DNA from: Marisediminicola sp040546025
GTDB lineage: Bacteria > Actinomycetota > Actinomycetes > Actinomycetales > Microbacteriaceae
Assembly: GCF_040546025.1 (NCBI RefSeq)
Contig: NZ_JBEPNA010000005.1
Span: 115,554-179,553, forward strand
Length of the DNA stretch: 64,000 nt
Direction of reading: 5' to 3'
Position numbers and translations under genes: made by a program. Below, piece by piece: positions 52,878 to 62,939 of this stretch. The notes below the pieces were generated by a model. The model searched no databases and had not been told where the DNA came from. It worked only from the letters and a program-made list of their open reading frames with translations. The first letter of the stretch is position 1. Each line of letters starts with the position of its first letter.

Positions 52878-53615
52878 TCAGACCAGGCCGGAGGTGCCCA
52901 GCAGGGTTCCGATGAGGAAGGTAACGGCGAGCGCGGCGGCGCCTCCGACGACAACCCTCGCGACCGAGGGAACAACGGGTGCGCCGCCGATTCTCGCGCC
53001 GAAGGCGCCGGTGATGGCGAGTGCGATGAGTACCGCGATGAAGGTGACTGGCACGCGCGCATCGCCGATGGGGAGGAGGATGGCGATGAGGGGGAGTGCG
53101 GCGCCGAACGTGAACGAGAGCGCGGAGACCCACGCGGCGTGCCAAGCGCTCACGACGTCGTCTTCGCTGATGCCCAGCTCCTCGGTGAGGTGGGCGCGGA
53201 GGGCGTTGGTCTCGGTGAGTTCGACGGCCACCAGATGCGCGGTCGTGCTCGATAGCCCCTTGGCCTGGAACAGTCCGGCGAGTTCCTCCAGCTCCTCCTC
53301 CGGGAAGTCGATGAGCTCCTGGCGTTCCTTCGCGATCAGGGCGCGCTGGCTGTCGCTCTGGCTGCTCACCGACACGTATTCGCCCAGCGCCATCGAGATC
53401 GCGCCTCCGACGAGGGCGGCGACGCCGGCCGTTGCGATGGCCGGGACCGAGCTCGTCGCACCGGCGACGCCGACGACGAGAGCCGCGACCGAGACAATGC
53501 CGTCGTTGGCGCCGAGCACCCCCGCGCGAAGCCAGTTGAGGCGACCGGCGAGGTTGGGGGTGTTGTTTTCGCCGGCATGTTGTCCGGGCACGTCGACCGA
53601 TTCGCTGGATGCCAT
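52878..53615 (-). CDS. VIT1/CCC1-type transporter
   Basis: 245 residues with five spans: LRAGVLGANDGIVSVAALVV, ISMALGEYVSVSSQSDSQRA with conserved metal-site acid and a charged middle domain (KERQELIDFPEEELEELAGL), then three spans (ALSFTFGAALPLIAILLPIG on). These are hallmarks of vacuolar-iron-transporter-like proteins exporting Fe or Mn. The start at 53615 is preferred over 53654. Confidence 0.92.
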   Translation of the reverse strand: MASSESVDVPGQHAGENNTPNLAGRLNWLRAGVLGANDGIVSVAALVVGVAGATSSVPAIATAGVAALVGGAISMALGEYVSVSSQSDSQRALIAKERQELIDFPEEELEELAGLFQAKGLSSTTAHLVAVELTETNALRAHLTEELGISEDDVVSAWHAAWVSALSFTFGAALPLIAILLPIGDARVPVTFIAVLIALAITGAFGARIGGAPVVPSVARVVVGGAAALAVTFLIGTLLGTSGLV

Positions 53616-53682
53616 GTGCTCAGGAAACCACGCCGGACGCGCGTGCGCCAGCACGGACAGCCTTAGCTAACCAGAGCGAGGC

Positions 53683-55338
53683 TCACTGTAGCATCCACGC
53701 GGTGGTGTCGGTCGGAAGCAGCCCCTTCTGGAGCGGCCCGCTGCACAGGACGACGACACCGGCGGGCAGGTCGACGGGCTCCTGGCTGAAGTTCGTGACG
53801 CAGTGCCACCCACTGGACCGGATGAAATGGAGGACCCCTTCGGTCTCCCGCACCTGCCAGTCGAGTTCCTCATTGCCTTGCAACTGGGCCCGCGCACGCA
53901 GCGCCGACCGGTAGAGCTCGAGGGTCGATCCGTATGCGCCGTCCTGCGCCTCGACGGACAGCTCGCCGAACCAGTCGGGCTGCGGCAGGTGCGACCCGCC
54001 CGGGCCGAAGCCGAACGACTCGCCGCCGCGCGCCCACGGTAGCGGCACACGGCATCCGTCCCGTCCCTTCTCCTGGTGGCCGGTGCGCTCCCAGGTCGGA
54101 TCCTGCAGCACGTGATCGTCGAGCTCGGAGACCTCGGGCAGGCCGAGCTCCTCACCCTGGTACAGATAGGCCGAGCCCGGGAGCGCCAGCATGAGCAGGG
54201 TCGCGGCGCGGGCACGGCGCAGGCCGACCTCGCGGTCCTCGAGGATCGCTGCATCGGCGCCGAGCAGCCACGCGTTGTGGTCAGCGCCGCTGGGGAGGCC
54301 GTACCGGGTGGCGTGCCGCACGACGTCGTGGTTGGAGAGCACCCAGGTCGAGGAGGCGCCGGTCGCGGCGGCGTCGTTGAGGTTGCTGGTGATCACGTCG
54401 TGGAACTCGTGCGGGTTCCAGCCGGCCAGCAACAGGTCGAAGTTGAAGGCCTGGCCGAGCTCGGTCGGTCGGGCATAGAGAAGTCGTCGCTCCCTCGGAA
54501 CCCAGGCCTCGGCCACGGCCGACCGCGGCGGGTCGTACTCATTGAGCACCTCGCGCCATCGTTCGAATACCGCGTGCACGTCGTCGCGGTCGTAGAGCGG
54601 GTCGCTGCCGTCGATGGGCAGGTCGCCGCCGAGCACCTTGTCGATGGAGGGCCTGAAGGGTTCGGACAGGTCCTTGATGAGCGAGTTGGCGACGTCGACT
54701 CTGAACCCGTCGACACCGCGGTCGGACCAGAAGCGCAGCGTCGTGAGGAAGTCCTCCTGAATCTCGGGGTTGTCCCAGTTGAAATCCGGTTGCTCCTTCG
54801 CGAAGAGGTGGAGATACCACTGCCCGTCGGGCACGCGGGTCCACGCCGGGCCGCCGAAATTCGATCCCCACCCCGAAGGAGGCAGCGCCCCGTCTGGTCC
54901 CGCCCCATCGCGGAAGATGTAGCGTTCGCGCGCAGCAGAGCCGGGGGCCGAGGCGAGCGCCTCCTGAAACCACGGGTGCAGGTGCGAGGAGTGGTTCGGA
55001 ACGATATCCGTGATGACCCGGATGCCGGATGCGTGCAGTGCGTCGACGAGGGCGTCGAAGTCGGCGAGCGTGCCGAGCCTGTCGTCGACATTGCGATAGT
55101 CGGCCACGTCGTAGCCGCCGTCGGCGAGCGGTGACGGGTAGAACGGGCCCAGCCACACCGCGTCGATGTGCAGTGACGCGAGGTACGGCACCCGCGAGGT
55201 GATTCCGGCAATGTCGCCGAGCCCGTCGCCGTTCGCATCGGTGAAGCTGCGCGGGTAGATCTGGTAGACGGCGGCCTGACGCCACCAGTCCGGGTCGGTG
55301 GAGATCGTGCGCTCCGAGGGCCCCTGTGCGATAGTCAT
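53683..55338 (-). CDS. alpha-glucosidase, GH13
   Basis: 551 residues. (beta/alpha)8 barrel with GH13 regions: DIVPNHSS (region I), GFRVDVANSL (region II, nucleophile Asp), AVAEAWVPRE (region III, acid Glu) and LSNHDVVRH (region IV). Region V and QIYPRSFTDANGDGLGDIAG are typical of oligo-1,6-glucosidase/maltase-like enzymes. No signal peptide, so it acts on imported oligosaccharides. Confidence 0.94.
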   Translation of the reverse strand: MTIAQGPSERTISTDPDWWRQAAVYQIYPRSFTDANGDGLGDIAGITSRVPYLASLHIDAVWLGPFYPSPLADGGYDVADYRNVDDRLGTLADFDALVDALHASGIRVITDIVPNHSSHLHPWFQEALASAPGSAARERYIFRDGAGPDGALPPSGWGSNFGGPAWTRVPDGQWYLHLFAKEQPDFNWDNPEIQEDFLTTLRFWSDRGVDGFRVDVANSLIKDLSEPFRPSIDKVLGGDLPIDGSDPLYDRDDVHAVFERWREVLNEYDPPRSAVAEAWVPRERRLLYARPTELGQAFNFDLLLAGWNPHEFHDVITSNLNDAAATGASSTWVLSNHDVVRHATRYGLPSGADHNAWLLGADAAILEDREVGLRRARAATLLMLALPGSAYLYQGEELGLPEVSELDDHVLQDPTWERTGHQEKGRDGCRVPLPWARGGESFGFGPGGSHLPQPDWFGELSVEAQDGAYGSTLELYRSALRARAQLQGNEELDWQVRETEGVLHFIRSSGWHCVTNFSQEPVDLPAGVVVLCSGPLQKGLLPTDTTAWMLQ

Positions 55339-55413
55339 GCCTACCAGTTTCGGCGAAAGAGCCCCGCATCGCACCCCATTGGATTCCGGTCAGGGAGCAG
55401 TAAGGAGAACCTC

Positions 55414-56199
55414 ATGACAGCACTCCGCCTCAACACCGTCCGACGCGGCAGCGGCACGCCGCTCGTCCTCGTACACGGGCTGGGATCCTCCTGGGCAACC
55501 TGGATGCCGATCTTCGACAGGCTGGCTGCGACCCGCGACGTGATCGCCGTCGACCTTCCGGGGTTCGGTGCGAGCGAGCCGCTCGACGGGGAGGTCACGG
55601 TCGCGACCCTGACCGATGCCGTCGAAGGGTTTCTCAGCGACGAGGGTCTCGAGGGGGCGGATGTCGTGGGGTCGTCGATGGGTGGCAGGCTCGTGCTCGA
55701 GATGGCCCGGCGTGGCCACACAGGATCGGTCGTCGCGCTGGACCCCGGCGGCTTCTGGTCTCCGGGGCAGCGGGCGGCCTTCGGTGCGACGGTCGGCGCA
55801 TCCATCGGCCTCATCCGCGCGCTCGACGGAATTCTGCCTGTTCTCACCCAGTCACGGATCACACGGAGTGCACTGCTGTTCCAGTTCAGTGACCATCCCT
55901 GGGCGCTCGCCCCGGGGCTGGTGCTGACCGAGTTGCGCAGTTTCAACCGGGCGGCGAGCATCGACGAAGCGCTCGACGCGCTCGTGCACGGCCCGACCCA
56001 ACCCGGGGCGCTGCGCACGAAAGGCAGGGTGGCGATCGGGTGGGGGCGGCAGGACCGCGTGACTCTTCCGAGCGAGGCGAGCGTTGCCTTGCAACGGTTC
56101 CCGAACGCCCGCTTTCACGGGTTCCACCGCTGCGGGCACTTCCCGCACTGGGATCAGCCGGCGCAGACGGCCGCGTTCATCCTCTCGGCCACGGCATGA
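55414..56199 (+). CDS. alpha/beta-hydrolase
   Basis: 261 residues. VLVHGLGSSWATW oxyanion loop, nucleophile Ser in VVGSSMGGRLVL, acid Asp in GWGRQDRVTLP and catalytic His in HRCGHFPHWD. ATG preceded by AAGGAGAA. Substrate unknown. Divergent from the alpha-glucosidase. Confidence 0.9.
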   Translation: MTALRLNTVRRGSGTPLVLVHGLGSSWATWMPIFDRLAATRDVIAVDLPGFGASEPLDGEVTVATLTDAVEGFLSDEGLEGADVVGSSMGGRLVLEMARRGHTGSVVALDPGGFWSPGQRAAFGATVGASIGLIRALDGILPVLTQSRITRSALLFQFSDHPWALAPGLVLTELRSFNRAASIDEALDALVHGPTQPGALRTKGRVAIGWGRQDRVTLPSEASVALQRFPNARFHGFHRCGHFPHWDQPAQTAAFILSATA

Positions 56200-56290
56200 C
56201 CGAACGACCCGGCAGTTCCGCGTCTCGACACGGAGGCAATAAAATAGGGTTCCTGCAGGTTGAGGTCCGAGACTCTAGAAAGATGGACCT

Positions 56291-57124
56291 ATGACTGACA
56301 CCACCACAGCATCCGCGTCGCCCGAAGATCTGCTCGCCATCTACCGCACCCGCAGGGAGCAGTCGGTGGTCCAGCCGAGGGGCAACCTGGCCCTCACGAA
56401 CACCCAATGGGTCGACTCCGAGCAGCCCGTCTACGGTGTCGCGGGCCTGTGGGCGCCGCTTCCCGCTGGCCAGTCTGGGCTGAAGGTGACAGCTAGCGCC
56501 ACCGACAACGTCCGCGTGAACGGGGTGCTCGTCGATGGCGAGGCGGTCGTCGCTGGCAAGGACTCGGCGACGCCGGGCGATGTGGTGTTCAGCGACACTG
56601 TCAGCGGTTTCGTGATCGCGAGCGAAGCGGGCAGTTACGCGCTGCGGGTCTGGGATTCGCAGTCCGACGGCATACGCGATTTCGGCGGTATCGATGCCTT
56701 CCCGTACAACCCCGATTGGGTGATCACGGCGACGTGGACGCAGATCGAGGGCGGAACGAGCGTCGGCATCGAGCACCTCAAGGATGAGGGCAAGCCGCGC
56801 GAGAAGGTGGTTCCTGGAGAGATCACGTTCACGAAGGATGGCGTGGACTACAACCTCGCAGCGTTCAAGGAGGGCCGTGCCCTTCTGCTCGTGTTCGCCG
56901 ATGCGACCAACGGCGTCTCGACCTACAGCGTCGGCCGGTTCCTGATGGTCGCGCCGAACCGCGACGGCTCGATCACGCTCGACTTCAACCGGGCGTACCT
57001 TCCCCCGTGCGGATTCAACTACAACTTCAACTGCCCACTGCCGCCGAAGCAGAATCGCTTCGCGGTTGCAATCGAGGCGGGCGAGAAGAACGTGCTGAAC
57101 AAAGCCGGGGAACTGCTTCACTAG
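56291..57124 (+). CDS. DUF1684 family protein
   Basis: 277 residues. The C-terminal block with YSVGRFLMVA, LDFNRAYLPPCGFN and YNFNCPLPPKQNRF is the DUF1684 signature (PPCAF-CPLPP). The N-terminal half is a beta-rich domain with GIDAFPYNPDWVI. No signal peptide. Function unknown, though the conserved Cys pair is noteworthy. Confidence 0.9.
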   Translation: MTDTTTASASPEDLLAIYRTRREQSVVQPRGNLALTNTQWVDSEQPVYGVAGLWAPLPAGQSGLKVTASATDNVRVNGVLVDGEAVVAGKDSATPGDVVFSDTVSGFVIASEAGSYALRVWDSQSDGIRDFGGIDAFPYNPDWVITATWTQIEGGTSVGIEHLKDEGKPREKVVPGEITFTKDGVDYNLAAFKEGRALLLVFADATNGVSTYSVGRFLMVAPNRDGSITLDFNRAYLPPCGFNYNFNCPLPPKQNRFAVAIEAGEKNVLNKAGELLH

Positions 57125-57191
57125 CGCCCGCTCTGGCCTAGTGTGAGGGTTGGGCAGCGGTTGGCCCGCGACCAATGACGATCGGGGGAGC

Positions 57192-58517
57192 ATGCGCAAT
57201 CCATGGCTCGCAGCCCCGTTCGTCGATTCGGTCAGTGAACTTTCCAAGCGGCTCGCGCTCGCCCACGACCGCGTGATCTCCGATCGTCAGCAGGTCCGCG
57301 GGGTGCGCCAGGTGGTGCAGGAATCGTGGGAGAGGTCGCTCCGACTCCGGCTCGACCCGGCGACGGCTAATCCCGAGCTCGCCCTCGACGACGACGACCT
57401 TCGGGAGTATCGCAAGTCGCATCCGCTGTCGTTCGCACTGCCCGTGGTCCACAAGCTCCTGACCCGGCACGCGTTCGATTCGGGCCTCATTGTCGCGGTG
57501 GGAGACGAGTCGGGGCGGCTGCTCTGGATCGACGGTGACCGCGCCCTGCGCCGCCGAGCCGAGGGGATGCTCTTCGTCGAGGGGGCCGACTGGTCGGAGG
57601 GCCGCGTGGGGACAAGCGCTCCCGGCACCGCCCTCGCCCTCGACCACGGCATCCAGATCCAACGCGCCGAGCACTTCAACCGCATCGTGCACCCCTGGAG
57701 CTGCACCGCCGTGCCGGTTCACGACCCGGAGACGGGCGGCGTGATCGGCGTCATCGACATCACGGGGAGCGACGAGGCCGTCGCCCCCCACACCCTCCCA
57801 CTCATCGAGGCCACCGTCGCGGCGGTCGAGGCGGAGCTGCGCATCCGCCGTTTGGACGACCTGAGCCGCCGGCCCGCCCCCCGGTCCTCATCACGACCGC
57901 GGTCATTGCCGCTCGACCTCGTGCTGAACTCCCTCGGCCGGGACCACGCGACCCTCGAGGTCGGCGGACGCTCGCTCGAACTCTCGCGCCGGCACGCGGA
58001 AATCCTCACCCTCTTGGCGTGGCATCCGGATGGGCTGGCGGCGGACCAGCTCGCGGATCTCGTCTATGAGAGCGACGGCTACCGCGATACCCTCCGGGCC
58101 GAGATGGTGAGACTGCGGAAGGTCGTGGAGGCCTTCGCCCCGGAGCTCACCCCGACCTCCCGCCCCTATCGCCTGGGCCGCCCGCTCGACCTCGACGCGA
58201 ACCGGGTGCTCGCGTTCCTCGAGAAGGGCGCGCACCGCGTCGCGCTGGCCGCCTACCGCGGGCCGGTGCTGCCGGGATCGGTGTCGCCCGGCATCGAGGA
58301 GATCCGTCACGAGGTCAGCTCCCGGCTGCGAGCGGCGCTCCTCGCCTATGCAGCCGTCGACACTCTGCTCAGTTATGCCCGCACCGACGAGGCCGCCTAC
58401 GACAGTGAGGTGTGGAAGACCTGCCTCATGCTGCTGCCGGCCCGGTCGCCGAAACGCGCCGGCGTTGTGTCGCGGATTGAACACATCGAGGCGGAGCTGG
58501 GCACTCTACACGGCTGA
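57192..58517 (+). CDS. GAF-domain transcriptional regulator of the aldehyde-dehydrogenase locus
   Basis: 441 residues. The N-terminal half resembles the AcoR-type sensor segment (SLRLRLDPATANPELALDDD; HAFDSGLIVAVGDESGRLLW; EGRVGTSAPGTALALDHGIQ), a GAF fold. The C-terminal half carries a winged-helix/BTAD-like part (RRHAEILTLLAWHPDGLAAD). It lacks the AAA+ domain of true AcoR. Start at ATG 57192 after GGGGGAG. It precedes the aldehyde dehydrogenase and probably activates it. Confidence 0.82.
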   Translation: MRNPWLAAPFVDSVSELSKRLALAHDRVISDRQQVRGVRQVVQESWERSLRLRLDPATANPELALDDDDLREYRKSHPLSFALPVVHKLLTRHAFDSGLIVAVGDESGRLLWIDGDRALRRRAEGMLFVEGADWSEGRVGTSAPGTALALDHGIQIQRAEHFNRIVHPWSCTAVPVHDPETGGVIGVIDITGSDEAVAPHTLPLIEATVAAVEAELRIRRLDDLSRRPAPRSSSRPRSLPLDLVLNSLGRDHATLEVGGRSLELSRRHAEILTLLAWHPDGLAADQLADLVYESDGYRDTLRAEMVRLRKVVEAFAPELTPTSRPYRLGRPLDLDANRVLAFLEKGAHRVALAAYRGPVLPGSVSPGIEEIRHEVSSRLRAALLAYAAVDTLLSYARTDEAAYDSEVWKTCLMLLPARSPKRAGVVSRIEHIEAELGTLHG

Positions 58518-58610
58518 TTCTCAGCGCAACCCTCCTGCAACGTTGCCCGGGTTAGCGTCAGGCAACCCCGACAGCAGGGGTCACCCGGCAAAGACGTCAA
58601 CAGGAGTGTC

Positions 58611-60134
58611 ATGACAATTTTCTCAGTGCCAGGATCGGCCGACTCGAGGGTCTCCTTCAAGCCCCGCTACGAGAACTGGATTGGCGGTGAATGGGTCAAG
58701 CCCGTCAAGGGCCAGTACTTCGAGGACATCTCCCCGGTCAACGGCAAACCGTTCGCGGAGGTCGCCCGCGGCACTGCGGAAGACATCGAGCTCGCCCTCG
58801 ACGCGGCCCACAAGGCCGCACCGGCCTGGGGCAAGACCTCCACGACGGCGCGCGCCGACATCCTCAACAAAATCGCCGACGTCATCGACGCGAACCTCGA
58901 GCTGCTCGCGGTCGCCGAGACCTGGGACAACGGCAAGCCCGTGCGCGAGACCCTGAATGCTGACCTCCCGCTCGCCGCGGATCATTTCCGCTACTTCGCG
59001 GCCGCGATCCGCTCGCAGGAGGGCTACTTCGCCGAGATGGACGACTCCATGACGGCGTACCACTACCACGAGCCCCTCGGCGTGGTCGGCCAGATCATCC
59101 CCTGGAACTTCCCGATCCTCATGGCCGTCTGGAAGCTCGCCCCCGCACTGGCCGCCGGCAACGCGGTCGTGCTCAAGCCCGCGGAACAGACACCCGTCTC
59201 GATCCTCGTACTCGTCGAGCTCATCGGGGACATCCTGCCGCCCGGAGTCCTCAACATCGTCAACGGCTTCGGCGTCGAGGCGGGCAAGCCGCTCGCCTCG
59301 AGTCCCCGCATCCGCAAGATCGCGTTCACGGGCGAGACGACCACGGGGCGCCTGATCCTGCAGTACGCAAGCGCCAACATCATCCCCGCGACCCTCGAGC
59401 TCGGCGGCAAGAGCCCGAATGTCTTCTTCAAGGACGTCGCCGACCACGACGATGCGTTCTACGACAAGGCGCAGGAGGGCTTCGCGCTCTTCGCCTTCAA
59501 TAACGGCGAGGTCTGCACCGCTCCGAGTCGGGCTCTGATCGAGAAGCCGATCTACGACAGCTTCCTCGGCGACGCCGTCACTCGCACCTCGAAGGCGGTG
59601 CAGGGCAACCCGCTCGACACTGACACGATGGTCGGCGCGCAGTCATCCAACGACCAGCTCGAGAAGATCCTCAGCTACATCGACATCGGCAAGCAGGAGG
59701 GCGCGAAGCTGCTGCTCGGTGGCGAGCGCGTCGACCTCGGTGGAGACCTCTCCGGCGGGTTCTATGTGCAGCCGACGATCTTCGAGGGCCACAATAAGAT
59801 GCGGCTCTTCCAGGAGGAGATCTTCGGACCGGTGCTCGCGGTCACGAGCTTCGACGGCTACGACGATGCGATCTCGATCGCCAACGACACGCTGTACGGC
59901 CTCGGTGCCGGTGTCTGGTCGCGCAACGGCAACGTCGCGTACCGCGCCGGGCGCGACATCCAGGCCGGTCGCGTCTGGGTGAACAACTACCACGCGTATC
60001 CTGCCGGCGCTGCCTTCGGCGGCTACAAGAGCTCGGGTATCGGGCGCGAGAACAACCGCCTCGCGCTCTCGGCTTACCAGCAGACCAAGAACCTCCTGGT
60101 GTCGTACTCCGAAGACAAGCTCGGTTTCTTCTAA
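58611..60134 (+). CDS. NAD-dependent aldehyde dehydrogenase (ExaC/AldA-like)
   Basis: 507 residues. IIPWNFPILMAVWKLAPALA, FTGETTTGRLILQYAS, catalytic Glu in LELGGKSPNV, catalytic Cys in FNNGEVCTAPSRALI, and a GPVLAVTSFD end motif. NAD-dependent oxidation of acetaldehyde or similar aldehydes. The following DUF779 gene and upstream GAF regulator are its usual companions. Confidence 0.95.
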   Translation: MTIFSVPGSADSRVSFKPRYENWIGGEWVKPVKGQYFEDISPVNGKPFAEVARGTAEDIELALDAAHKAAPAWGKTSTTARADILNKIADVIDANLELLAVAETWDNGKPVRETLNADLPLAADHFRYFAAAIRSQEGYFAEMDDSMTAYHYHEPLGVVGQIIPWNFPILMAVWKLAPALAAGNAVVLKPAEQTPVSILVLVELIGDILPPGVLNIVNGFGVEAGKPLASSPRIRKIAFTGETTTGRLILQYASANIIPATLELGGKSPNVFFKDVADHDDAFYDKAQEGFALFAFNNGEVCTAPSRALIEKPIYDSFLGDAVTRTSKAVQGNPLDTDTMVGAQSSNDQLEKILSYIDIGKQEGAKLLLGGERVDLGGDLSGGFYVQPTIFEGHNKMRLFQEEIFGPVLAVTSFDGYDDAISIANDTLYGLGAGVWSRNGNVAYRAGRDIQAGRVWVNNYHAYPAGAAFGGYKSSGIGRENNRLALSAYQQTKNLLVSYSEDKLGFF

Positions 60135-60145
60135 ACCGTGATGCG

Positions 60146-60176
60146 GGTGCCGGTCGCTCCGTGAGCGACCGGCACC
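60146..60176 (+). terminator. hairpin between aldehyde dehydrogenase and DUF779
   Basis: A perfect 14-base stem, GGTGCCGGTCGCTC at 60146-60159 with GAGCGACCGGCACC at 60163-60176, and a three-base loop. No clear T-tract follows, so it may attenuate rather than terminate, lowering DUF779 relative to the dehydrogenase. Confidence 0.7.
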
Positions 60177-60206
60177 TCGTCATTTCCCCCTGATGGAAGG
60201 ACGCCG

Positions 60207-60644
60207 ATGTCAATCATCGACAACGTTGTTGCAAGTGTCACGGTGCCGGGCGAGACGATTCCGCGGGTCGATTTCGTGCCGGCGACCGTTGAGTTGCTCC
60301 GCAAGCTCTGGGACCAGTACGGTCCCCTCATGTTTCATCAGTCGGGAGGATGCTGCGACGGGAGCAGCCCGATGTGCTTCCCCGAGGGGGACTTCCGCAC
60401 CTCCGACCAGGATGTGCTCCTCGGTCGGCTCGACATTGCGCCGGCCGGCGCCGATGCCCAGGTGATCGACTTCTGGATGTCTTCCGAGCAGTTCGAGTAC
60501 TGGAGCCACACGTTTCTCACGATCGATGTCGTGAAGGGTCGCGGGAGCGGCTTCTCGGTTGAGGCGCCGGAGGGGGTGCGGTTCATGATCCGTTCACGGC
60601 TGATGGAGGGATTCGGCGCAGAGGATGCCGGAACGGTGCTCTAA
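60207..60644 (+). CDS. DUF779 family protein
   Basis: 145 residues. MFHQSGGCCDGSSPMCFPEG is the diagnostic Cys-rich segment, followed by DVLLGRLDIA and FWMSSEQFEYWSHTFLTIDV. These proteins accompany acetaldehyde dehydrogenases. The role is unknown; the cysteines may bind metal. Confidence 0.93.
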   Translation: MSIIDNVVASVTVPGETIPRVDFVPATVELLRKLWDQYGPLMFHQSGGCCDGSSPMCFPEGDFRTSDQDVLLGRLDIAPAGADAQVIDFWMSSEQFEYWSHTFLTIDVVKGRGSGFSVEAPEGVRFMIRSRLMEGFGAEDAGTVL

Positions 60645-60653
60645 CACAAGAAT

Positions 60654-62336
60654 GTGGGCGGGGCACGGCAGACTGGAGAGGTGTATTTCGTCCTGAGCCG
60701 TGGCCCCGCCGGGGTGACCCTCACCGAGCTCGACGATACCGGAGCCACCGTGCGCGGGCCGGACGAGGTCGTCGACCTGGCGGCCGAGGTCGCGGTCCGT
60801 GAGCGTGCGTCTGCTGCGGCCCGGTGGGTCTGGGACGACACCAGTCGCTGGTATCCCGAACTGCTCCGCGCGGGGGTGAGGGTCGACCGCTGCGTCGATC
60901 TGCGCCTGTGTCGCGCGATCTTGCGCAACTCGTCTCTCACCGCGGCATCCGCCCTGGCGATGAGCGCCCGCGACGGATGGGATGAACCGACGCCGGAGCG
61001 ACGAACCGGCGGGACCGCCCTCTTCGAGGTCGACGAGCAACCCGACGACGGAGCGACGGCCGAGTTCGCCCGGCAGCGGGCCGCGGTCGCCTCCGCAGCG
61101 GATCCCGCGCGCATCGGTCTGCTGCTCGCCGCTGAATCCGCGGGAGCGCTGATCGCTGCGGAGATGCGGTTCGCCGGCCTTCCCTGGCGCACCGACGTGC
61201 ACGACGCAATGCTGAGCGACCTTCTCGGGCCGCGCCCGGTGGGAGATCATCGACCGGCAAAGATGCAGGCGGTGCTCGAGGCCGTGCGGGCAACCCTCGA
61301 CACGCCGACCCTGAACCCGGATTCGCCGCCCGAGTTGCTCGGGGCTTTGGGCCGAGCGGGCCTGCAGGTGCAGTCGACGCGCTCATGGGAGCTGCAGAGC
61401 ATCGACCACCCCGCAATCGCGCCGCTGCTCGAGTACAAGAAGATGGCGCGGATGCTGAGTGCCAACGGATGGAGCTGGCTCGATACGAACGTGGCCGACG
61501 GGCGCTTTCGCCCCGACTATGTGCCTGGCGGCGTCGTGACCGGGCGCTGGGCGAGCAAGGGCGGGGGAGGAGCCCTGCAGCTGCCGCGCCAGATTCGCGG
61601 CGCCGTCGTCGCCGATCCGGGATGGAAGCTCGTCGTTGCGGATGCCGCGCAGCTCGAGCCGCGGATCCTCGCGGCGCTCTCCTCCGACCGCGGCATGGCC
61701 GAGGCCGGAAGCGCGGGGGACCTGTACGCGGGAATCGTCGCGAGCGGCGCCGTCGACACTCGCGCGCATGCCAAGGTCGCGATGCTCGGGGCGATGTATG
61801 GCGCGACCTCCGGCGAGTCGGGGCGGCTCCTGCCGCGGCTCGCGAAGGCCTACCCGCGCGCGATCGGCTTCGTCGAGGACGCGGCCAGGGCGGGCGAGCG
61901 CGGGGAGGTCGTCACGACCCGCCTCGGTCGGAGTTCACCGCTCGGCGCCTCCGCCGGCTATGACGAAACCGCGACAGCGGCCGATGTGACCCGCGCGCGA
62001 GCCCAGGCCAGGTCGTGGGGCCGGTTCACCCGAAACTTCGTCGTGCAAGGTACCGCGGCCGAGTGGGCGCTGTGCTGGATGGCGGGGTTGCGGGGCCGAC
62101 TGCTGCGGCTGGGGCAGGGCGTCGGGCAGGGCCAGCGCGATTTCACCTCGGGCGCGCACCTGGTCTTCTTCCTCCACGACGAGGTCGTCGTGCACTGCCC
62201 GGAAGACCTGGCCGACCAGGTCGAGCACGAGCAGAGGGCTGCGGCGGCGGATGCCGGTCGGCTGCTGTTCGGCGCGCTCCCGGTCGAGTTTCCCGTGACG
62301 GTCGCCATCGTCGATGACTATGGGCAGGCCAAATAG
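60654..62336 (+). CDS. bifunctional 3'-5' exonuclease/DNA polymerase (family A-like)
   Basis: About 560 residues. The C-terminal part has family A polymerase motifs: VVADAAQLEPRILAALSSDR (motif A), AKVAMLGAMYGATSGESGRL (O-helix-like region) and FFLHDEVVVHCPED (motif C). The N-terminal exonuclease-like domain is weakly conserved. The ORF opens with GTG at 60654; a GTG at 60681 is an alternative, as neither has a strong ribosome-binding site. It is a stand-alone actinobacterial polymerase of unknown repair role. Confidence 0.83.
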   Translation: MGGARQTGEVYFVLSRGPAGVTLTELDDTGATVRGPDEVVDLAAEVAVRERASAAARWVWDDTSRWYPELLRAGVRVDRCVDLRLCRAILRNSSLTAASALAMSARDGWDEPTPERRTGGTALFEVDEQPDDGATAEFARQRAAVASAADPARIGLLLAAESAGALIAAEMRFAGLPWRTDVHDAMLSDLLGPRPVGDHRPAKMQAVLEAVRATLDTPTLNPDSPPELLGALGRAGLQVQSTRSWELQSIDHPAIAPLLEYKKMARMLSANGWSWLDTNVADGRFRPDYVPGGVVTGRWASKGGGGALQLPRQIRGAVVADPGWKLVVADAAQLEPRILAALSSDRGMAEAGSAGDLYAGIVASGAVDTRAHAKVAMLGAMYGATSGESGRLLPRLAKAYPRAIGFVEDAARAGERGEVVTTRLGRSSPLGASAGYDETATAADVTRARAQARSWGRFTRNFVVQGTAAEWALCWMAGLRGRLLRLGQGVGQGQRDFTSGAHLVFFLHDEVVVHCPEDLADQVEHEQRAAAADAGRLLFGALPVEFPVTVAIVDDYGQAK

Positions 62337-62345
62337 GCTCGCCAC

Positions 62346-62939
62346 TCAGGCGAGGGACGCGCCGACCACGGTCGTGCGGGGGCGCCGGCCGCGGCGCGGC
62401 TTGTCCGTGGAGTAGGGCCGTGAGGCGTCATCGTCGCGGAGCGCGTCGATGACCGAACCAAGCCAGTCGAGTGCCGCTAGGGCCTGAGCCTGTCTTGCCA
62501 GAAACGCGAGTCGAACCTCTGACTTCGGCGCTTCGTTCTCCAGCACGGACCGCACGCGGGCGAGGTCGTCGGTCCACCAAGCGCGATAGGCCCGGGCGAG
62601 TCCCGCGGCCGCGGTCGGCTGGATGCTCGACTCGATGATGATCTGGTCGAGCATCTCGGTCCACTCCGGGAGCGTGTGCACCGCAGCGGTCTCGCGCGAG
62701 GCATCCACGGCACTCCTGCCCTGGGATGAGAGGCGGTAGAGCGGCAGCCCGTCGCTAGTCACGCCCGACGATGTGATGAGACCCTGCTTGCCCAGTCGGT
62801 CGAGAGTGGCGTAGATCTGGCCGACGTTGACGGGGCCGCGATGGGGGGCACGTGAGGTCAGCTCGGCGTGCAGCTGCAGGCCGTAGGCGGGACCGAGGGA
62901 GAGGATCGCCAGGAGGCCGCCGCGCACAGACATCCGCAT
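62346..62939 (-). CDS. PadR-family transcriptional regulator
   Basis: 197 residues. MSVRGGLLAILSLGPAYGLQ, GPVNVGQIYATLDRLGKQGL and YRLSSQGRSAVD form the PadR winged helix; a C-terminal helical domain follows (IQPTAAAGLARAYRAWWTDD). The ATG at 62939 has GAGAGG upstream. No adjacent target transporter is seen. Confidence 0.9.
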   Translation of the reverse strand: MRMSVRGGLLAILSLGPAYGLQLHAELTSRAPHRGPVNVGQIYATLDRLGKQGLITSSGVTSDGLPLYRLSSQGRSAVDASRETAAVHTLPEWTEMLDQIIIESSIQPTAAAGLARAYRAWWTDDLARVRSVLENEAPKSEVRLAFLARQAQALAALDWLGSVIDALRDDDASRPYSTDKPRRGRRPRTTVVGASLA